Source of the DNA: Magnetospirillum sp. UT-4
Lineage (GTDB): Bacteria; Pseudomonadota; Alphaproteobacteria; Rhodospirillales; Magnetospirillaceae
Direction of reading: 5' to 3'
NCBI RefSeq assembly: GCF_902729435.1
Contig: NZ_LR746522.1
Coordinates: 10,684 to 74,683, forward strand
Length of the DNA: 64,000 nucleotides
Made by a program: the position numbers and the translations under genes. The number at the start of each line of letters is the position of its first letter. Positions within the stretch are counted from its first letter, which is position 1. Positions 41,431 to 49,660 of this stretch are shown piece by piece. The notes under the pieces were generated by a model that was given only the letters and a program-made list of their open reading frames with translations, did not search any database and was not told where the DNA came from.

Positions 41431-42381
41431 ATGAACGCATTGCTTGATTTCGATAAAATTGCGCTTGGCGATGCCAAGCCCGCCGAGGCCCGCGCCATCC
41501 TGCGGGCGGCCTTGGAGCAAGGGTCCACCGAAGCCATCCAGCGGGCCTACACGGCGCTGCGTTCGTGGGTGTGGAAGACCCTCGACGGCCGCCGCCGCGA
41601 TGACGAGCTCCACGACTGGTTCGACATCCTGAAGGCCACCCAGGCCCGGCTGGAGCATACCGGCCGGGTCGAGGCCGAACGGCTGCGCGTGTTGCAGGAG
41701 CTGATCGACGAATCCATCGCGGTGGCGCAGGTGCGGTCGGCGGAGGCGGTGATCCGGCGGCCCCACGTCATGGACATCCTGCTCCAGCTCAGGAACAACG
41801 GCTCCGAGGGACGGATGGGCCGCGACCGCATCGGCGCCCGCCTCAACCTGCGGCAGGCCAACCTGTCGCGCATCCTCGGCATGATGGTCGCCGCCGGCCT
41901 GATCGAGCGCGAGCCCTACGGCAAGTACGCCGCCTTCCGCCTCACCCGCACCGGCATGGCGGAAGTGAACAAGGCCCATCCCGAGCGGGAGCCGGCATTG
42001 GCCGACAAGCCCCGCATTCGCTCGGGCGCCACACGCGCGTTAAGCTACCGCATCAACCTGGCGACCAACCTGGGGACTCCCGCCGCGGCCGAGATGGCCC
42101 AACAGCGGGACGTGGCTCAGCGAGTGACGCGGTTTCTGCAACGCCCGGCCGAAATCCACAACACGACGGACCCCGGCCGCCTGTTGGTCGCTGCGGGCGG
42201 CAGGTCCGACGCCAGTGCCGAGTGGGTCGTCCCGGCATCCCCTCCTCCGGGCGTGGGCGAGTTCCACACGGCGCTGGACCGCGCCTGCTCGATGAACAGC
42301 CTGGCCTATCCCGTAAACGCAGCGGCGACCGTCAAGAAGGGCGTGGCCGCGCCCCCCTCGCGGAGGCTTGACCATGAGTGA
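41431..42381 (+). CDS. Winged-helix DNA-binding protein of the accessory module
   Basis: 316 aa. Residues ~1-105 are helical (RAILRAALEQGSTEAIQRAYTALRSWVWKTLDG). Residues ~110-182 form a winged helix of MarR/ArsR type: HVMDILLQLRNN..GRDRIGARLNLRQANLSRILGMMVAAGLIEREPYGKYAAFRLTRTG. The C-terminal ~130 residues are polar with no recognised fold. Start ATG 41431 follows GGAACAGG; ATG 41368 is possible but overlaps the upstream gene. Its stop overlaps the next ATG by eight bases. Likely an autoregulator or a DNA-sensing component of the module. Confidence 0.72.
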   Translation: MNALLDFDKIALGDAKPAEARAILRAALEQGSTEAIQRAYTALRSWVWKTLDGRRRDDELHDWFDILKATQARLEHTGRVEAERLRVLQELIDESIAVAQVRSAEAVIRRPHVMDILLQLRNNGSEGRMGRDRIGARLNLRQANLSRILGMMVAAGLIEREPYGKYAAFRLTRTGMAEVNKAHPEREPALADKPRIRSGATRALSYRINLATNLGTPAAAEMAQQRDVAQRVTRFLQRPAEIHNTTDPGRLLVAAGGRSDASAEWVVPASPPPGVGEFHTALDRACSMNSLAYPVNAAATVKKGVAAPPSRRLDHE

Positions 42382-42850
42382 CCATCCGGCAGGTTCGCAA
42401 CCCGACGCCAACACCGAGGAAGAGCTTCAACTGCCCGAGGTGCCCAAGGTGACGGTCACCTGCGACGCGGTCGGGCGCATGCGCATCCCACGCACCGTGA
42501 TGTCGCTGCTGCTCGGCGTCGGCGAGCTGGAGGACGGGAGCAAGGTGCTGGTTCCTGCGGTGGAGCTGAAGATCGACGTCACCGACGATTCCACCGACGA
42601 AACCGAAACCGTCTGCCATTCCATTTCCCTCGACAACGCCGCCTTCCTGATCACCAGCCTGGCCCAGGGCCTGGGCATTTCCCTCGAGCCCCTGAAATCG
42701 TTGGTGAACGGGCAGCTTCTACCGGAACCCGCGCGTCTGGAGCAGACCCGCCATTACATGCTGGCGGCGCAAAAGATGCTGGCCGCCGGCGTCGCCGAAA
42801 TCGACGAAGCCCTGGCGGCGACCCGGGCCGAGCGCGCTCAAGGAAAATAG
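42374..42850 (+). CDS. Small acidic protein of the accessory module
   Basis: 158 aa; not recognised. Acidic N-terminus (TEEELQLPEVPKV), a beta-rich middle (TVTCDAVGRMRIPRTVMSLLLGV..SKVLVPAVELKIDVTDD), and a helical tail (RLEQTRHYMLAAQKMLAAGVAEIDEALAATRAERAQ). No membrane helix or signal. The ATG overlaps the end of the winged-helix gene, so the two are translated together. Its stop lies ten bases from the convergent gene at 42861. Confidence 0.68.
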   Translation: MSDHPAGSQPDANTEEELQLPEVPKVTVTCDAVGRMRIPRTVMSLLLGVGELEDGSKVLVPAVELKIDVTDDSTDETETVCHSISLDNAAFLITSLAQGLGISLEPLKSLVNGQLLPEPARLEQTRHYMLAAQKMLAAGVAEIDEALAATRAERAQGK

Positions 42851-42860
42851 CCCGTCTCCG

Positions 42861-44558
42861 TCAGGCGAAGCCGGCCTTCACCAGCAGCTGGTGGAAGTCG
42901 CGCAGGGCCTTGGCCTTCCTCGCCGGGTCGGGGATGTCGTCGACCAGGGTGGCGTCGAAATTGGGCTGGCGCAGCAATTCCACCACCCGCTTGCGGGCGC
43001 GGGCCAGGGCCTTGCCCTCGGGCAGCACGCCGGCGCCGCAGAACTTGACCAGCCGCACCGCGCGGTCGCGCAGGTGGGTCTCGGGGTGGTCCAGCTTCTC
43101 GATGATCTTCTCGTCGATGATGTAGCGTTCCAGCACGCCGTCGATATGGGCCGCCACCTTCTCCTTCAGCTCGTCCGGCAGGGCCGAGTTCTTGGCCGCC
43201 TTGAAGGCGCCGGTGACGCTGACCATGCGTTCCTTGGGCGACAGCGAGCGGCGGCACAACTCGCCGATGACGCGGGCGCCGAACACCGTATCCAGCTGCT
43301 CGCGGATGTCGTCCAGGTGGTCCTTGGCGAAGTCGGTCTTGGACAGCTCGGCCAGGTACATCACCCCGTGGGCGCGGTCGGGCAGCGCCTGGACGGTATT
43401 GGTGATGGCCATGCGCCGCCCGGTGGCGCCGCCCTGCTCGACGAAGCGGGCGCCGCGCACGGTCAGCGCCTCGGCCGCCTTCTCGCCGGCCAGGATGCCG
43501 CCCGGCACCAGCAGGCGCATCAGCACCTTCTGGTATTCCTCCATCTCCTTGCCCGGCTCGTTGGTGTAGAGCGGCTGGGGCGAGCGCAGCTGCTTCAGGG
43601 CGCGGTCGATGAGAACGTACTGGCTGCCCGGCAGCCGGCCGGCGGCCAACAGGGCGTTGAGCTGCTCGGTGATGTCCTTGGCCTCGCTCTTGGCGGCGTC
43701 GAACTTGCCGTCGGCGAGGTCGAGCATGGCGATGATGGCGTCGGCCAGCGAGCGCTGCCAGCCCATGATCTCCTGCGCCACGTTGGCGCCCAGCACGTCG
43801 GCGATGACCGTGTCGAGCAGCAGCACCGCCTGGGGATTGGGCTCGTTGGCGGCCAGCTTGCACAGCCGTTCCAGCTTGCCCAGCCAGCTGCGGGTGCCGA
43901 TCAGCTCGCGCGACAGCACCACCATGGCCAGGTATTCGGGGGTCTCGTCGCGGTACCCGGCGACGTCGGCCAGGGTGTCCGAGAACCGCTCGCCCAGCTT
44001 GGGCAGTTGGAAACCGTCGGCGCGCCGCGCCTGGGCCTGGATCTGGTCGAGCGCGGCGAAGATCTCCTCGCGCCGCTGCTTGGCCGGCATCTCGGTGTCC
44101 TTGACCTGCAGCGTGGCGACCTTGTCCACCGCCGAGGGGACCAGCGCGTCCTTGTCCATGATGCGCTGCATTTCCTTGCGGTTGTGCAGCAGCTCGGTCG
44201 GGGTCAGCACCACCTTCTCGAAATAGGTGCGGAACACCCGGTTCATGGCCATGCGGCTTTCCAGGCCGAAGAAGTCGCGCGGCTTCTCGCAGCGCGGCGG
44301 CGCCTTGCCGATGGGATCGATGCGGATGGGTCCCTCGCCGCGGGCGTCCTGCACCTTCTCGAAGATGACGTTTTCCGACATGGAGCCGTCGCGGTTCAGC
44401 CAGTTGCGAACCACGCGCGCCCCCTCGCACGCCTTGTTGGACAGGAACTTCTCGGCGAGCTGTCGGGCCTCCGCCTCCTTGTCGCGGGCGGATTCCGTGA
44501 CCCAGCGGCCCTGCTTCATCACTTGGACTTCGTAATTCTCACGTCCTGACGCGGCCAT
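42861..44558 (-). CDS. Uncharacterised 565-aa helical protein
   Basis: 565 aa; family not recognised. The N-terminus (GRENYEVQVMKQGRWVTESARDKEAEARQLAEKFLSNKACEGARVVRNWLNRDGSMSENVIFEK) resembles a small alpha/beta domain. The remainder is nearly all amphipathic helix, possibly a helical-repeat scaffold, ending RKAKALRDFHQLLVKAGFA. No signal peptide or transmembrane segment. ATG 44558 is chosen: GGGGAGG lies just upstream, while the longer frame runs into the intergenic region. High-GC codon use typical of the window. Convergent with the accessory module; upstream neighbour is an HD hydrolase 71 bp away on the same strand. Confidence 0.72.
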   Translation of the reverse strand: MAASGRENYEVQVMKQGRWVTESARDKEAEARQLAEKFLSNKACEGARVVRNWLNRDGSMSENVIFEKVQDARGEGPIRIDPIGKAPPRCEKPRDFFGLESRMAMNRVFRTYFEKVVLTPTELLHNRKEMQRIMDKDALVPSAVDKVATLQVKDTEMPAKQRREEIFAALDQIQAQARRADGFQLPKLGERFSDTLADVAGYRDETPEYLAMVVLSRELIGTRSWLGKLERLCKLAANEPNPQAVLLLDTVIADVLGANVAQEIMGWQRSLADAIIAMLDLADGKFDAAKSEAKDITEQLNALLAAGRLPGSQYVLIDRALKQLRSPQPLYTNEPGKEMEEYQKVLMRLLVPGGILAGEKAAEALTVRGARFVEQGGATGRRMAITNTVQALPDRAHGVMYLAELSKTDFAKDHLDDIREQLDTVFGARVIGELCRRSLSPKERMVSVTGAFKAAKNSALPDELKEKVAAHIDGVLERYIIDEKIIEKLDHPETHLRDRAVRLVKFCGAGVLPEGKALARARKRVVELLRQPNFDATLVDDIPDPARKAKALRDFHQLLVKAGFA

Positions 44559-44628
44559 TCTGACCTCCCCCGAAGTGCACAGGGCAGTATTGAGCCAGTG
44601 AGGCTTGGACGCAATACCAAGCAATTGT

Positions 44629-45225
44629 TCAGCGGGCGGGAGCCAGATAGCCCCGCCGCACCGCATCGGCCACCAGCGCCTCGGCGTGGTCGCCCAGGGC
44701 CGGGGCGCCGGCCCGGATGCGCGCCACCAGGCGGGCCACCTGGTCGGCGGTGACGCCGTTGGAGCGCCAGGTGGCGCCGCCGGTGGCGACGTTGTTCAGG
44801 ATCGGCTGCAGCCGGTCCAGCGCGTCGGCGAAGCGGGCGGTGGCGGTGTCGCGCGCCTCGAATTCCCGCCACAGCGCCTCGAACTCCGCCGCCTGGTCGG
44901 GCGGCAGCAGCCCGTACAGGCGCCCGGCCGCCGCCGCCTCGCGCGCCGCCTTGGTGGCGTTGCCGGCCTCGTCGTGGATGAAGGTGTCGCCGGCATCGAT
45001 CTCGACCACGTCGTGGAACAGCAGCATGCGGGCGGCGCGCCATGGATCGGCGCCCTCGGGGGCATATTCCGCCAGCAGGACCGCCATCGCCGCCACGTGC
45101 CAGGAATGCTCGGCGTCGTTCTCGCGGCGCGAGGAATCGGTGAGCAGCGTCTGGCGCAGCACGGTCTTCAGCTTGTCCAGCTCGAGAACGAAGGCGAGCT
45201 GCCGGGAAAGGCGGTGGTCGGTCAT
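44629..45225 (-). CDS. HD-domain phosphohydrolase (YfbR/HDDC2-like)
   Basis: 198 aa. HD-domain metal ligands: H40 and H43 in DAEHSWHV, the H71-D72 pair in LLFHDVVEIDAGDT and a later Asp. The layout matches the 5'-deoxynucleotidase YfbR/HDDC2 group, which dephosphorylates deoxynucleoside monophosphates. Cytoplasmic. Divergent from rplY, with a 122-bp spacer. Confidence 0.88.
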   Translation of the reverse strand: MTDHRLSRQLAFVLELDKLKTVLRQTLLTDSSRRENDAEHSWHVAAMAVLLAEYAPEGADPWRAARMLLFHDVVEIDAGDTFIHDEAGNATKAAREAAAAGRLYGLLPPDQAAEFEALWREFEARDTATARFADALDRLQPILNNVATGGATWRSNGVTADQVARLVARIRAGAPALGDHAEALVADAVRRGYLAPAR

Positions 45226-45347
45226 GGCGTTCCTTCTACCACACCGGTGATTCCGGTTGAAATCGCCACGGCGCCGGTGTAGATGAAGCCCCTTCGGCGC
45301 GGCACCCCTGGAGGCCGCGCCTTTCCGCGTTATTGGAGAATCGCGAC

Positions 45348-45959
45348 ATGACCGAGATCAGCACCATCGCCGCCGAGCTGCGCGATCGGGCCGGAAAGGG
45401 GGCCGCCCGAGCCACTCGCCGTGAGGGCAAGGTTCCGGGCGTCATCTACGGCGCCAAGCAGGACCCCATCTGCATCGCCATCGACCCCCGCATCATCTGG
45501 GCCGAGCTGCACAAGCCGGGCTTCAAGACCCGCCTGTTCGACGTCGATCTGGGCAAGGGCGGCAAGCACCGCTGCCTCGCCCGCGACGTCCAGTACCACC
45601 CGGTCAACGACCAGCCCATGCACATCGACCTGATGCGGGTGGCCGCCGACGCGGTGGTGCACGTCAAGGTGCCGGTCCACGTCGCCAACGCCGACAAGTC
45701 CCCGGGCGTCAAGCGCGGCGGCGTGGTCAACCTCGAGCTGCACGAGATCGAGGTCACCTGCGCCCCCGACCTGATCCCGCACGAGTTCGTGGTCGACCTG
45801 GCCGGGCTCGACATCGGCGCCGCCGTCCATGTCGGCCAGCTCGGCCTGCCCAAGGGCGTCACCCCCTACCACGTGGCCGCCGACGCCACCGTGGTGACCA
45901 TCGCCCCGCCGACGGTGGGTAAGGCCGACGCCGCCGCCGAGGCGACCTCGGCCGGCTGA
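45348..45959 (+). CDS. rplY: 50S ribosomal protein L25/general stress protein Ctc
   Basis: 203 aa, the long TL5/CTC form with an N-terminal 5S rRNA-binding domain ([24 protein letters not shown]) and a C-terminal beta domain ([25 protein letters not shown]). It ends with an Ala-rich tail. ATG 45348 follows TTGGAGAA. Start of the rplY-pth-ychF unit. Confidence 0.96.
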   Translation: MTEISTIAAELRDRAGKGAARATRREGKVPGVIYGAKQDPICIAIDPRIIWAELHKPGFKTRLFDVDLGKGGKHRCLARDVQYHPVNDQPMHIDLMRVAADAVVHVKVPVHVANADKSPGVKRGGVVNLELHEIEVTCAPDLIPHEFVVDLAGLDIGAAVHVGQLGLPKGVTPYHVAADATVVTIAPPTVGKADAAAEATSAG

Positions 45960-45964
45960 TCGCC

Positions 45965-46636
45965 ATGATCCTGGTTGTCGGACTGGGCAATCCCGGACCC
46001 GAATACGCCAGGAACCGGCACAATATCGGCTTCATGGCGGCGGACGAACTCGTCCGCCGCCATTCCTTCGGCCCCTGGCGGGCCAAGTTCCAGGGCCAGA
46101 TCGCCGAGGGCATGATCGCCGGCGGGAAGGTGATGGCGCTGAAGCCGATGACCTACATGAACCTGTCCGGCCAGTCGGTCAGCGCCGCCCTGCGCTTCCT
46201 CAAGGTGCCGGTCACCGACCTGGTGGTGATCCACGACGAGCTCGACCTCGCCCCCGGCCGCATCCGGGTCAAGCGCGGCGGCGGCGCCGGCGGCCATAAC
46301 GGCCTGAAGAGCATCGACGCCCATCTCGGCAAGGATTACCGCCGCATCCGCCTGGGCATCGGCCATCCCGGCGACAAGGACCGGGTCGCCGACTACGTGC
46401 TGCACGATTTCGCCAAGGCCGACCAGGACTGGGTGGACAAGCTGATCGACGCCGTCGCCGACGCCTTCCCGCTGCTGCTGGGCGGCGACGACAACGGCTT
46501 CATGAACCGGGTGACGGTGTTGACGGCGCCGCCGAAACCGGCCAAACCCGCCAAGGCGCCGGAACCGGCCGCGCCTGCGGAGGGCGGCCTGGCGGAAAAG
46601 CTGAAGGCCGCGATGGAGCGGAAAAAGGACAACTGA
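45965..46636 (+). CDS. pth: Peptidyl-tRNA hydrolase
   Basis: 223 aa. The first ~190 residues are standard Pth: [20 protein letters not shown] with N9 and the catalytic H19, then [13 protein letters not shown] and [28 protein letters not shown]. It recycles tRNA from abortive peptidyl-tRNAs. The tail (~190-223) is a Pro/Ala/Lys extension seen in alphaproteobacterial forms. The gene starts five bases after rplY. Confidence 0.96.
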   Translation: MILVVGLGNPGPEYARNRHNIGFMAADELVRRHSFGPWRAKFQGQIAEGMIAGGKVMALKPMTYMNLSGQSVSAALRFLKVPVTDLVVIHDELDLAPGRIRVKRGGGAGGHNGLKSIDAHLGKDYRRIRLGIGHPGDKDRVADYVLHDFAKADQDWVDKLIDAVADAFPLLLGGDDNGFMNRVTVLTAPPKPAKPAKAPEPAAPAEGGLAEKLKAAMERKKDN

Positions 46637-46645
46637 CCCTTCTCC

Positions 46646-46732
46646 CGTCATGCCCGGGCTTGACCCGGGCATCCACGGCGGCGAAGCCGCTTCCGGCAGC
46701 ATGGCCCCCCGGGTCAAGCCCGGGGGTGACGG
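46646..46732. repeat. CGTCATGCCCGGGC..GGGTGACG palindromic repeat
   Basis: Left arm CGTCATGCCCGGGCTTGACC and right arm GGGTCAAGCCCGGGGGTGAC form an imperfect palindrome around CGGCGGCGAAGCCGCTTCCG. A half copy lies at 292-315. It separates pth from ychF. Confidence 0.75.
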
Positions 46733-46762
46733 TGAAGGGAAACCGAGGAACTGGAGAGGATC

Positions 46763-47866
46763 ATGGGTTTCAACTGCGGCATCGTCGGCCTGCCCAACGT
46801 CGGCAAGAGCACCCTGTTCAACGCCCTGACCCAGACCGCGGCGGCGCAGGCGGCCAATTATCCCTTCTGCACCATCGAGCCCAATGTCGGCCGGGTGGCG
46901 GTGCCCGATCCGCGCCTGGACAAGCTGGTGGCCATCGCCAAGAGCCAGAAGGAGATCCCCACCCAGCTGGAATTCGTCGACATCGCCGGGCTGGTGCGCG
47001 GCGCCTCGAAGGGCGAGGGCCTGGGCAACCAGTTCCTCGCCAACATCCGCGAGGTCGACGCCATCGTCCACGTGCTGCGCTGCTTCGAGGATGCCGACAT
47101 CACCCATGTGGAGGGCAGCGTCGATCCGGTGCGCGACGCCGAGACCATCGAGACCGAGCTGATGCTGGCCGACCTCGACAGCCTGGAGCGCCGCATCGTG
47201 CCGCTGGAGAAGAAGGCCAAGGGCGGCGACAAGGACGCCAAGGCCCAGGTCGAGGTGATGGAGGCCTATCTCGCCGCCCTGCGCGAGGGCCGGCCGGCCC
47301 GCACAATCGCCTTCGACAGCGAGGACGAGCGCCGCATCGCCCGCCAGCTCGGCATGATGACCGCCAAGCCGGTGCTTTATGCCTGCAACGTCGAGGAGGC
47401 CTCGGCCGCCGAGGGCAACGCCTTCTCCGCCCGCGTCTTCGAGATGGCGGCCAAGGAAGGCAACCGTGCCGTGGTCATCTCGGCCGCCATCGAGGCCGAG
47501 GTGGCGCAGCTGTCCTCGGACGAGGAGCGGCGCGAATTCCTCGAGACCCTGGGACTGGAGGAGGCCGGCCTGGCCCGCGTCATCCGCGCCGGCTACGACC
47601 TGCTTCACCTGCTCACCTTCTTCACCGTCGGGCCGAAGGAGGCCCGGGCCTGGACCGTGCAGAAGGGGGCCAAGGCGCCCCAGGCCGCCGGCGTCATCCA
47701 TACCGACTTCGAAAAGGGCTTCATCCGCGCCGAGACCATCTCCTACGAAGACTTCATCGCCTGCGGCGGCGAGGCCGGCGCCAAGGAAGCCGGCAAGATG
47801 CGGCTGGAAGGCAAGGAATACGTGGTCCAGGACGGCGATATCTTCCACTTCCTTTTCAACGTATAA
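46763..47866 (+). CDS. ychF: Redox-regulated ATPase YchF (Obg family)
   Basis: 367 aa, the standard length. G1 [20 protein letters not shown] in [21 protein letters not shown]; the usual NKXD is NVEE, which is why YchF prefers ATP; a coiled-coil insert and a C-terminal TGS domain ([18 protein letters not shown]). It associates with ribosomes and oxidative-stress regulation. ATG 46763 follows GGAGAGG. Third gene of rplY-pth-ychF. The stop is 12 bases before an FNR-type site for the next gene. Confidence 0.96.
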   Translation: MGFNCGIVGLPNVGKSTLFNALTQTAAAQAANYPFCTIEPNVGRVAVPDPRLDKLVAIAKSQKEIPTQLEFVDIAGLVRGASKGEGLGNQFLANIREVDAIVHVLRCFEDADITHVEGSVDPVRDAETIETELMLADLDSLERRIVPLEKKAKGGDKDAKAQVEVMEAYLAALREGRPARTIAFDSEDERRIARQLGMMTAKPVLYACNVEEASAAEGNAFSARVFEMAAKEGNRAVVISAAIEAEVAQLSSDEERREFLETLGLEEAGLARVIRAGYDLLHLLTFFTVGPKEARAWTVQKGAKAPQAAGVIHTDFEKGFIRAETISYEDFIACGGEAGAKEAGKMRLEGKEYVVQDGDIFHFLFNV

Positions 47867-47878
47867 TTAACGATCCGG

Positions 47879-47892
47879 TTGATCGACATCAA
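47879..47892 (+). promoter_or_regulatory. FNR/FixK-type binding site upstream of the hemerythrin gene
   Basis: TTGATCGACATCAA is a perfect TTGAT-N4-ATCAA palindrome. Its centre (47885.5) is about 41 bases before the start predicted from the -10 at 47914-47919, the class II activator position. Confidence 0.75.
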
Positions 47893-47913
47893 AATCATTT
47901 GGCGCCAATAGGT

Positions 47914-47919
47914 TATGAT
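47914..47919 (+). promoter_or_regulatory. -10 element of the hemerythrin promoter
   Basis: TATGAT, placing the transcript start near 47926. This overlaps an in-frame ATG at 47915, which therefore cannot be the translation start on this transcript. Confidence 0.6.
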
Positions 47920-47944
47920 GCACTCCTGGATGGCGGGGGGGCAC

Positions 47945-48367
47945 ATGGTCAGCGGCGATTTGCGGGTTCACTGGAAGGACAGCTTCGCCGTCGGCGATCC
48001 CACCATCGACGCCCAGCACAAGGCCTTCTTCGAGGACATCAACCGCCTGGCCGAGGCGCTGGACGGCGATGCCCCGCACCAGGCGGCGATCACCTTCTAC
48101 CGCGCCTTCCGCCGCGACCTCGCCCGCCACTTCCGCGAGGAAGAGGAAATCCTGCAGGCCACCGGCTTCCCCGACCTCTCCGCCCACGGCGCCGAGCACG
48201 AGGCTTTGCTGGCCTCGGTCCAGGGCATGGAGGAAATGCTGCGCGACTATCCCGACACTGCCGATCTGCGCCTGATGCTCCGCCGCCTGTTCCAGGCGCT
48301 GATCGAGCACGTGATCGGCGAGGACATGCGCTACCGGCCATACCTACGGCAAGGTTCGGCACCGTGA
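47945..48367 (+). CDS. Bacteriohemerythrin
   Basis: 140 aa from ATG 47945, five bases after GGCGGGGGG and about 19 bases after the predicted transcript start; ATGs at 47915 and 47918 are excluded by the promoter. All seven diiron ligands are present: H25 (DAQHK), H62 and E66 (HFREEEE), H81 and H85 (HGAEHE), H122 and D127 (HVIGED). Single-domain bacteriohemerythrins bind O2 and may store, deliver or sense it. The FNR-type box implies induction at low oxygen. Confidence 0.92.
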   Translation: MVSGDLRVHWKDSFAVGDPTIDAQHKAFFEDINRLAEALDGDAPHQAAITFYRAFRRDLARHFREEEEILQATGFPDLSAHGAEHEALLASVQGMEEMLRDYPDTADLRLMLRRLFQALIEHVIGEDMRYRPYLRQGSAP

Positions 48368-48510
48368 CAGGCCCGGCGGTGGACAGCGGCGCGCCCTTTG
48401 TGATGGAGTAGCCCCTCCTCTTCCGCAGGTTCAGGGGTGCCCGATGCAGGTCGAGAGCGAGGCGGCGCCGGGCACGCCACGTCCGCAGGCCAACGGGTGA
48501 GGGCGCGCGC
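48368..48510. other. Intergenic stretch upstream of the HupE/UreJ-like gene
   Basis: 143 bases without a gene. It includes an inverted repeat GTGCCCG/CGGGCAC at 48437-48443 and 48469-48475. No known riboswitch core, such as a cobalamin box, is recognisable. Confidence 0.4.
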
Positions 48511-49314
48511 ATGAAGGCGGTTGTGCACGGCATGCTGGCGGCGGCATCGGCCGCCCTGCCCTCGGGCGCGGCGCTGGCCCACGGCATTTCCGAGCCCGAC
48601 CGCCTGGCCATGATCGAGGGCGGATACGGCCGCTATGTCGAGCTGGGCGCCCTGCACATGCTCACCGGCTACGACCATCTGCTGTTCCTGCTGGGGGTGG
48701 TGTTCTTCCTGACCCGCCTGCGCGACGTGGTGGTGTTCGTCACCGCCTTCACCCTCGGCCACAGCATCACCCTGCTGGGCGCCACCTTCCTGGGCATCAC
48801 CGTCAATCCCTTCGCCGTGGACGCGGTGATCGCGCTCACCGTGGCCTATAAGGGCTTCGACAATCTCGGCGGCTTCCAGACCCATCTCAACATCCGGCCG
48901 CCCAGCCTGCTGGCCATGGTGTTCGGCTTCGGGCTGATCCACGGCTTCGGCCTGTCGACCCGCCTGCAAGAGCTGCCGCTGGGCGACGACCGGGTCGCCA
49001 CCGGGCTGCGCATCCTGTGCTTCAACGCCGGGGTCGAACTGGGGCAGATCGCCGCCCTGCTGGCCATGACCGCCGCCCTCGCCCTGTGGCGCCGGCGCCC
49101 GTCCTTCCCGCGTTTCTCGGCCCTGGCCAACGGCGCCCTGGTGGCGGCCGGGCTGCTGCTGTTCCTGGCCCAGTCGCACGGCGCGCTGCACACCCTCGAC
49201 CCCGACCAGTTCGGCTTCGCCACCGATCAGCACACCCACGCCCACGAGGACATGCGCCTCGAGCTTCAACGCCTCGAGCAACGACGAAAGGCCGCCGGCC
49301 ATGACAATCTCTGA
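48511..49314 (+). CDS. HupE/UreJ-family membrane protein
   Basis: 267 aa. Signal-like N-terminus (AAASAALPSGAALAHG), then about six transmembrane helices with histidines at their ends (YDHLLFLLGVVFFLTRL, FTLGHSITLLGATFLGI, GFGLIHGFGLSTRL). The motif FTLGHSITL and FGLIHGFGL define the HupE/UreJ_2 family, linked to nickel or cobalt uptake in some relatives, but no hydrogenase or urease lies nearby. A His-rich acidic tail (DQHTHAHEDMRLE) could bind metal. ATG 48511 is chosen because it starts the signal. It overlaps the next gene by 14 bases. Confidence 0.85.
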   Translation: MKAVVHGMLAAASAALPSGAALAHGISEPDRLAMIEGGYGRYVELGALHMLTGYDHLLFLLGVVFFLTRLRDVVVFVTAFTLGHSITLLGATFLGITVNPFAVDAVIALTVAYKGFDNLGGFQTHLNIRPPSLLAMVFGFGLIHGFGLSTRLQELPLGDDRVATGLRILCFNAGVELGQIAALLAMTAALALWRRRPSFPRFSALANGALVAAGLLLFLAQSHGALHTLDPDQFGFATDQHTHAHEDMRLELQRLEQRRKAAGHDNL

Positions 49315-49657
49315 CCCCCTCCGCGCCGCCGCGCTGGCCGTGTCCCTGGCCCTGGCCCTGCTGGCCGCCCCCCCGGCCGCCGCCCATCCCGGCGGCCATG
49401 TGGGCGACCCGGTCGGCCGCGAGGTGGTCGTCCCCGCCGCCATGGACGTCAAGACCCGCCTGGTCCAGGAAGGCAAGATCGACTTCACCTGGGCCATGGT
49501 GGAGCCGGCCAAGGCCGACCAGATCGACAACAACGGCGAAAAGGAATGGCTGGTGCTCTTCCACAACCCCGCCGTCGCCGACCCGGCCAAACGAATCCTC
49601 TACATCTTCTTCACCATCGAGGGGATGTATCTGGCGGCCAATTATACCGGCCGCTAA
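49301..49657 (+). CDS. Small exported protein, partner of the HupE/UreJ-like protein
   Basis: 118 aa. Sec signal peptide (RAAALAVSLALALLAAPPAAAHPGG), then a ~90-residue domain with VKTRLVQEGKIDFTWAMVEPAKADQI..EKEWLVLFHNPAVADPAKRILYIFFTIEGMYLAANYTGR. It resembles small periplasmic proteins with a beta-strand fold, possibly DUF6488-like, but I am not certain. The ATG lies inside the HupE/UreJ-like gene, so they are translationally coupled and probably function together at the membrane. Confidence 0.75.
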   Translation: MTISDPLRAAALAVSLALALLAAPPAAAHPGGHVGDPVGREVVVPAAMDVKTRLVQEGKIDFTWAMVEPAKADQIDNNGEKEWLVLFHNPAVADPAKRILYIFFTIEGMYLAANYTGR

Positions 49658-49660
49658 TTC

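Noticed and set aside
41446-41460. TTGATTTCGATAAA inside the winged-helix gene resembles an FNR box.
   Set aside because: The right half is mismatched and it lies within the coding region after the start codon.
48430-48510. Possible cobalamin or nickel riboswitch upstream of the HupE/UreJ-like gene.
   Set aside because: Only one inverted repeat is visible; no conserved box of a known riboswitch class could be found.
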